Positions 3,438 to 7,375 of a DNA stretch of 7,375 bases are shown piece by piece. Position numbers and translations under genes: made by a program. The stretch is from Kiritimatiellales bacterium (lineage in GTDB: Bacteria > Verrucomicrobiota > Kiritimatiellia > Kiritimatiellales > Pontiellaceae). The notes beneath the pieces were generated by a model. It searched no databases. It was given only the letters and a program-made list of their open reading frames with translations, and was not told the origin of the DNA. The DNA is taken from contig DAOVNC010000172.1 in the NCBI GenBank assembly GCA_030630445.1, positions 1-7,375 on the forward strand, in the 5' to 3' direction. The first letter of the stretch is position 1. Each line of letters starts with the position of its first letter.

Positions 3438-6410
3438 ATGATGATAAAAACAGTTTCCATTTTAAGGAGTGGTTGCATCACTTGCCTTCGCCGGAGTGCC
3501 GTTCCCCCAATGCTGTTGGCGCTGGGGGTGTTTGGAAGCGCTGTCGGCACGGCTGAATCGGGTCGAGACCGCGAGTGGGCGGAGGCCATGCTGAACCTCC
3601 GGTCCGACTACCGTGAAAACGGGCTAAAGAAGGGTGCCGCAAAGCGACAGATAAAAATGTCGCTCACCGGAAAGGTCTTCGAGCAAATGCTGGCGGACTA
3701 TCCATATCGCACGGACTGGATGTTACAGGACACTGGCAATAATCTCAAAGCGTGGTTGAATCAGACGGGCGATGCGGTTGTTGAGCGCGGGCTTTTGCAA
3801 AAGTTCCAGGGATTGGAAAAACCGCAGGGCGGCACAGACGATCCCCGCTGGCTGGAGTTGTATGCCATGGCGGCGGAGCAGCGCCGCTTCAAACGACTGG
3901 AAAAACTGCGCCGCGAATTTCCAAGGATTGTCTTTACGAAAAACCACACGATCATGCCTTCCTTCTTCGCCTACACGGAAGGGCAGTCGGATGCCCAGTC
4001 CGAGCGCCATTTCACGCCGGGCACCGCGCTGTGCATGCTGGAATGGGACGGTGCCTATGCGAAGACGTCGGATCTGATCGCCGATCCGCACGGGCGCATC
4101 CGCGATCCCGAGGTTTCATTCGATGGAAAGAAAATACTCTTTTCGTGGAAGAAGTCGGATCGCCTGGACGACTACCACCTGCATGAACTCGACAGGGAAA
4201 CCGGCCAGGTTCGCCAGTTGACCTTTGGGCTGGGCGTGGCCGACTTCGAGCCGTGCTATCTGCCCGGCGGCGATATTGTTTTTTCCTCTTCCCGCTGCGT
4301 GCAAACCGTGGATTGCTGGAAAACCGAAGTCAGCAATCTCTACACCTGCGGGCCGAACGGAGAATACTTGCGCCGCCTGGGGTTTGACCAGGTGCATACC
4401 GTAAAGCCTGCGCTGCTCGACGACGGGCGGGTGATCTACACCCGGTGGGACTACAGCGACCGCGGACAGGTATTCCCGCAAGGGCTCTTCCAGATGAACC
4501 CAGACGGCACCGGACAAACCGAGTTCTATGGAAACAATTCATGGTTTCCGACCACGCTTTCCCATGCCCGCGGAATTCCCGGCAGTTCGCGCGTGGTCGC
4601 CGTTGCCCATGGACACCATACTTGGCAGGCCGGCGAGTTGGTTCTGGTTGATGTGGCCAAGGGTCGCCAGGAGGCGGCAGGCGTCCAGCTCATCGCCCCG
4701 ATCCGTGAAACCGAAGCGGTGCGGGTGGATGCATATGGCCAGCAGGGCGACCTGTTCCAATATCCGTATCCGATTAACGAAAATGAATTTCTAGTGGCGT
4801 ATTCGCCACTGGGCGGCCGCCCGACGCGCTTCGCCATCTACTACATGGATGTCGATGGCAACCGCGAACTGCTGGCAGGCGATCCCTCCATATCGTGCCA
4901 GCATCCGGTTCCGCTGAAGGAGCGCAAACGTCCGCCCGCCCGCCCAAGCCGGGTGGACTACACCCAGGACTCCGGCGCCTACTACATGCAGGATATCTAC
5001 TTTGGCCCCGGTTTGAAGGGTGTTGAGCGCGGCACGATAAAAAAGTTGCGGCTGGTTGAACTCGATTTCCGTGCGGCGTGGATTGGGCATAACAATAGTC
5101 GTGGCCCTGCCGGGAGCGCACAGGTCAGCACGCCGGTGTCCATCGGAAACGGAACATGGGATGTCAAGCGCGTGATCGGAGATGCCGAGGTCTATCCCGA
5201 TGGCTCGGCCTACTTTGAAGCACCCGCGCGAACTCCGCTTTATTTCCAGGCGCTGGATGAAAACAACCGGGCGGTACAGACCATGCGCAGCTGGACAACG
5301 CTTCAGCCGGGCGAAACCTTTTCCTGCATCGGATGCCATGAAGAGAAAGACTCCGCACCACTGCAACAACCCGTGAGCATGGCGTTGAAAGCCGGAGTGC
5401 AGCAACTTGAGCCATTCCATGGACCGCCGCGCGGTTTCAGTTTCCTGAAGGAGATCCAACCCATCCTCGACGCCAAATGTGTCGGTTGCCACGAAAAGGA
5501 AGGGAAGATGATCCTCGATCGTACGGTCGTGCTCGACAAGAACGCCAAGCGTCGATGGACCCGCTCCTATCTCAACCTCACGGAATCGGTCAGGATCGGG
5601 GGGAACGGACCCTATATCGGCACCGATGCCAAAGGGCTTTGCGTCTGGGTTTCGTCCCAGTCCGTACCCGATATGATCCCGCCTTATTCGGTCGGTTCCA
5701 CCGTAAGCCCGTTGATCGACCAGTTGCTCAAAGGGCATGGGGAACCGACGCGCGAGGAACTCGACAAGTTCATTGCATGGGTCGATCTCGGTGTCCCGTT
5801 CTGCGGGGACTACTACGAAGCGGGCGAGTGGACGCTTGGGGAAACGGCATTGTATGATCGCTATCAGGCGAAGCGCGCGAGGCTGGCCGCCCTTGACGAA
5901 CAGAATATCCAGGCGTTGCTTGCTGGCCAGCCCATCGTGCCGGCGTCCCAAAACCGCTATCGCAACATGGCGCTGGAAGCGACGGCCACCGCGAGCAGCG
6001 AGTGCCGCAGCGAAGCCTGCTTTGCCGCTGGCAACGTGGTTGACGGCGACCGCAGGAACACGGGCCATGGCAAGGAATTCCCGTCGTGGGGGCCGGACAA
6101 GGCCGATGGTCTTTGGCTTAAGTTGGAATGGAAAGAGGAGGTCTATGTCGACCGTCTCAACATCCATATCCGCGCCGACTTCAAGAAGGACCACGACAGT
6201 TGGTGGAAGAGCGGGACGGTTGAACTTTCCAATGGCCGGAAGATTCCTTTTAAGCTCAACAAAACCGCCGCCGTGCAGGTGATCGAAATCCCGGTTAGGA
6301 AATGGCCGCCTGAGCCGATCCGCTGGCTAAGATTCAACGACCTTGTTCCCGCCGAAGACAAATGGTGCGGTTTCACCGAAGTCGAGGCCATGGGTTGCGC
6401 GGCCAAATGA
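3438..6410 (+). CDS. Exported dihaem cytochrome c, hydrazine synthase alpha (HzsA)-like, with discoidin-like C-terminus
   Basis: This 990-residue protein begins with a likely Sec signal: basic n-region to about residue 24, hydrophobic MLLALGVFGSAVG, and cleavage near GTA/ES (39/40). Residues about 160-495 contain beta-propeller repeats (DPEVSFDGKKILFSW near 223; FEPCYLPGGDIVFSSSR; TVKPALLDDGRVIYTRWD). DIYFGPGLKGVERGTIKKLR near 517-540 is a segment I associate with HzsA-like proteins. Haem c motifs are CIGCH (630-634) and CVGCH (681-685), the second after an EIQPILDAK helix typical of planctomycete cytochromes. Residues about 839-990 resemble an F5/8 discoidin-like jelly roll (NMALEATATASSE, NVVDGD, GLWLKLEW, VDRLNIHIR). 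A GTG at 3411 keeps the frame but lies at or before the predicted transcript start, so 3438 is chosen; M2 (3441) is equally possible. True hydrazine synthase needs partner subunits not seen here, so the reaction is unknown; a periplasmic electron-transfer or carbohydrate-associated role is a guess. Confidence 0.82.
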   Translation: MMIKTVSILRSGCITCLRRSAVPPMLLALGVFGSAVGTAESGRDREWAEAMLNLRSDYRENGLKKGAAKRQIKMSLTGKVFEQMLADYPYRTDWMLQDTGNNLKAWLNQTGDAVVERGLLQKFQGLEKPQGGTDDPRWLELYAMAAEQRRFKRLEKLRREFPRIVFTKNHTIMPSFFAYTEGQSDAQSERHFTPGTALCMLEWDGAYAKTSDLIADPHGRIRDPEVSFDGKKILFSWKKSDRLDDYHLHELDRETGQVRQLTFGLGVADFEPCYLPGGDIVFSSSRCVQTVDCWKTEVSNLYTCGPNGEYLRRLGFDQVHTVKPALLDDGRVIYTRWDYSDRGQVFPQGLFQMNPDGTGQTEFYGNNSWFPTTLSHARGIPGSSRVVAVAHGHHTWQAGELVLVDVAKGRQEAAGVQLIAPIRETEAVRVDAYGQQGDLFQYPYPINENEFLVAYSPLGGRPTRFAIYYMDVDGNRELLAGDPSISCQHPVPLKERKRPPARPSRVDYTQDSGAYYMQDIYFGPGLKGVERGTIKKLRLVELDFRAAWIGHNNSRGPAGSAQVSTPVSIGNGTWDVKRVIGDAEVYPDGSAYFEAPARTPLYFQALDENNRAVQTMRSWTTLQPGETFSCIGCHEEKDSAPLQQPVSMALKAGVQQLEPFHGPPRGFSFLKEIQPILDAKCVGCHEKEGKMILDRTVVLDKNAKRRWTRSYLNLTESVRIGGNGPYIGTDAKGLCVWVSSQSVPDMIPPYSVGSTVSPLIDQLLKGHGEPTREELDKFIAWVDLGVPFCGDYYEAGEWTLGETALYDRYQAKRARLAALDEQNIQALLAGQPIVPASQNRYRNMALEATATASSECRSEACFAAGNVVDGDRRNTGHGKEFPSWGPDKADGLWLKLEWKEEVYVDRLNIHIRADFKKDHDSWWKSGTVELSNGRKIPFKLNKTAAVQVIEIPVRKWPPEPIRWLRFNDLVPAEDKWCGFTEVEAMGCAAK

Positions 6411-6415
6411 AGTCC

Positions 6416-6973
6416 TCACTCCGCGTTCGGGATAACGAGCGCCGCGACAAGATAGGCGACCAGTCCGGTGACGATGCCCGAGACCAGCACAACGAATACG
6501 ACCAGCAACCGCAACAGCGTCGGGTCGATCCCGGTGTATTCGGCCAGTCCGCCGCAGACCCCCGCCAGCATGCGGTCGTTCGACCGACGAAGCCGTCGCG
6601 GTTGGTCCATGCCTTCGACGAGGTTGCGCTTGCAGTGCTTGCAGCGGATGGCCTCGATCCGCACGTCGCCGCCACAATAGGGACAGGCCATGGTGGAGGT
6701 TTCCCGGTCCAGCGTGGCGAAGAGCCGGTCTGCTTCTTCCGGGGTGACGGTGCCGCCTTCAATCATGCCAAGGATGCGGGAGCGTTCCTCCCGGTAGCGC
6801 GAGCGCGAGCGCTCCAACCCTGCGGTGCGCTGGTCGATCGACGGCGGCGGCGGACCAGCGGCGGGTTGCACCGGATCTACCTTGCGCCGCGAAACCACCA
6901 CTCCGAGGACCACCAACAAGGCGAGTGGAACCAGGACAAAGAACAATAGCATCAAACCAAAAGTTGCAACCAT
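6416..6973 (-). CDS. PspC-domain membrane protein with N-terminal helix, SHOCT-like segment and zinc ribbon
   Basis: This is a 185-residue protein. Residues 5-27 form a transmembrane helix. A basic/proline-rich linker leads to a SHOCT-like helical hairpin at about 60-90 (RILGMIEGGTVTPEEADRLF). A zinc ribbon follows with cysteines 97, 100, 111 and 114 (CPYC...CKHC), then a PspC domain at about 125-185 (DRMLAGVCGGLAEYTGIDP, hydrophobic helix, AALVIP). PspC-type proteins sit in the inner membrane and in enterobacteria regulate the phage-shock response; many PspC-domain proteins elsewhere are uncharacterised. The start is supported by GAGGAG 8 nt ahead of the ATG. It begins 2 nt after the stop of the 101-residue paralogue, so the two are surely cotranscribed. 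The 3' end is 5 bp from the end of the convergent cytochrome gene. Confidence 0.8.
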   Translation of the reverse strand: MVATFGLMLLFFVLVPLALLVVLGVVVSRRKVDPVQPAAGPPPPSIDQRTAGLERSRSRYREERSRILGMIEGGTVTPEEADRLFATLDRETSTMACPYCGGDVRIEAIRCKHCKRNLVEGMDQPRRLRRSNDRMLAGVCGGLAEYTGIDPTLLRLLVVFVVLVSGIVTGLVAYLVAALVIPNAE

Positions 6974-6975
6974 GG

Positions 6976-7281
6976 TCAGCTCTCCTCAGGGATGATCAGG
7001 GCGGCGACAATATAGGCGATAAGGCCCGGCAGGATTCCCGTGACGAAAACAGCGATCGCCACGAGCAACCGCATCAGGGTCGGATCCATGCCGGCATAGA
7101 CCGCCAACCCGCCGCAGACCCCTGAAAACATGCGGTCGCTACGGGAACGGTACAGCTTGCGAGGAACCGTTCCATCCGGTCCGGGCTGCTGGTTCGGGCT
7201 GCCGTCAAGCATGGCACCACAGTGCTTGCATTTGATGGCGGCGTCTTGGATCTCTTCAGCGCAGTAGGGACATCTTTTCAT
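6976..7281 (-). CDS. Zinc-ribbon PspC-domain protein
   Basis: This 101-residue protein has an N-terminal zinc ribbon with cysteines 4, 7, 18 and 21 (CPYCAEEI...KCKHC). A short glycine/proline linker leads to a PspC domain (about 42-101: SDRMFSGVCGGLAVYAGMDP, one hydrophobic segment at about 71-97, closing AALIIPEE). It matches the C-terminal part of the next gene closely (D-R-M, G-V-C-G-G-L-A, Y-x-G-x-D-P-T-L), so the two are likely duplicates. GGAGG at 7289-7293 lies 7 nt before the ATG. A small membrane-protein tail ends 17 nt upstream in the same orientation, so the operon probably extends past the window. A role in membrane stress sensing is inferred from the family only. Confidence 0.82.
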   Translation of the reverse strand: MKRCPYCAEEIQDAAIKCKHCGAMLDGSPNQQPGPDGTVPRKLYRSRSDRMFSGVCGGLAVYAGMDPTLMRLLVAIAVFVTGILPGLIAYIVAALIIPEES

Positions 7282-7298
7282 TGTTCAACCTCCAGTTA

Positions 7299-7375
7299 TT
7301 ATAAATAAAAATCCGCATAGACCCCGAAGAATTTCAGGGCTACCAAAACCAAAATGAGCAACAGTGGAATGATAA
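7299..7375 (-). CDS. C-terminal tail of a small membrane protein (5' end outside window)
   Basis: On the minus strand an open frame enters from the window edge and ends at TAA 7299-7301, followed directly by a second TAA. The 25 visible codons read I-I-P-L-L-L-I-L-V-L-V-A-L-K-F-F-G-V and end in Y-A-D-F-Y-L, one hydrophobic helix with a short polar tail. The stop lies 17 nt before the start of the zinc-ribbon PspC gene, as expected for an operon neighbour. The family cannot be named from this much sequence, and a chance open frame is possible. Confidence 0.4.
   Translation of the reverse strand, partial: IIPLLLILVLVALKFFGVYADFYL

Noticed and set aside
4791..6194. 467-codon open frame on the minus strand
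   Set aside because: It lies fully antisense to the HzsA-like cytochrome, whose domains and haem motifs are clear. The frame shows no recognisable motif and is explained by GC-rich codon bias of the sense gene.
3438..6410. Evidence for anammox metabolism
   Set aside because: HzsA-like proteins occur widely in non-anammox PVC bacteria, and no HzsB, HzsC or hydrazine dehydrogenase-like gene is in the window.
7298..7303. TATAAT on the minus strand before the 101-residue PspC gene
   Set aside because: The implied transcript start would fall within the ribosome binding site (7289-7293) and there is no -35. The hexamer is part of the stop codons of the upstream frame.

Overview
The window looks like chromosomal DNA of a PVC-superphylum bacterium, most likely Kiritimatiellota (Pontiella-like) and less likely Planctomycetes or Lentisphaerae. 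This is inferred from the gene mix: a hydrazine-synthase-alpha-like dihaem cytochrome with a discoidin-like tail, a DUF1573/rhodanese/MauE cluster, and a tandem pair of zinc-ribbon PspC proteins. No rRNA, tRNA, CRISPR array or recognisable transposase gene is present.

Region 1 (1-1745, plus strand) is a compact operon. It holds the 3' part of a DUF1573 (ASH/Ig-like) secreted protein, a rhodanese-domain protein and a MauE/DoxX-type four-helix membrane protein. Genes are 4 bp apart or overlapping. Together they suggest an envelope thiol/sulfur redox module. The operon carries signs of decay: a palindromic repeat sits in frame inside the DUF1573 gene, the rhodanese gene has lost the frame between its membrane anchor and its catalytic domain, and a fourth gene starts (GTGA overlap at 1742) but stops after 13 codons.

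Region 2 (1746-3437) holds one minus-strand gene, a 372-residue protein of the RidA/chorismatase (FkbO/Hyg5/XanB2) fold. It is flanked by an imperfect inverted repeat (1830-1847 and 3210-3228) that may mark a rearranged cassette. About 330 bp of mostly unexplained DNA follows, ending in an excellent extended -10 promoter.

Region 3 (3438-6410, plus strand) is one large gene for an exported dihaem c-type cytochrome of the HzsA-like family. It has a signal peptide, a beta-propeller, two CXXCH motifs and a C-terminal discoidin-like domain. It does not imply anammox metabolism, because no other hydrazine synthase subunit is seen here.

Region 4 (6416-7375, minus strand, convergent with region 3 across a 5-bp gap) is an envelope-stress-like operon. 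It contains the tail of a small membrane protein at the window edge, then a 101-residue and a 185-residue zinc-ribbon/PspC protein that look like tandem duplicates.

No wholly new system is evident. The most interesting points are the eroded redox operon with its repeat insertions, the chorismatase-like orphan gene and the HzsA-like cytochrome. All family assignments come from reading motifs by eye, without database searches.
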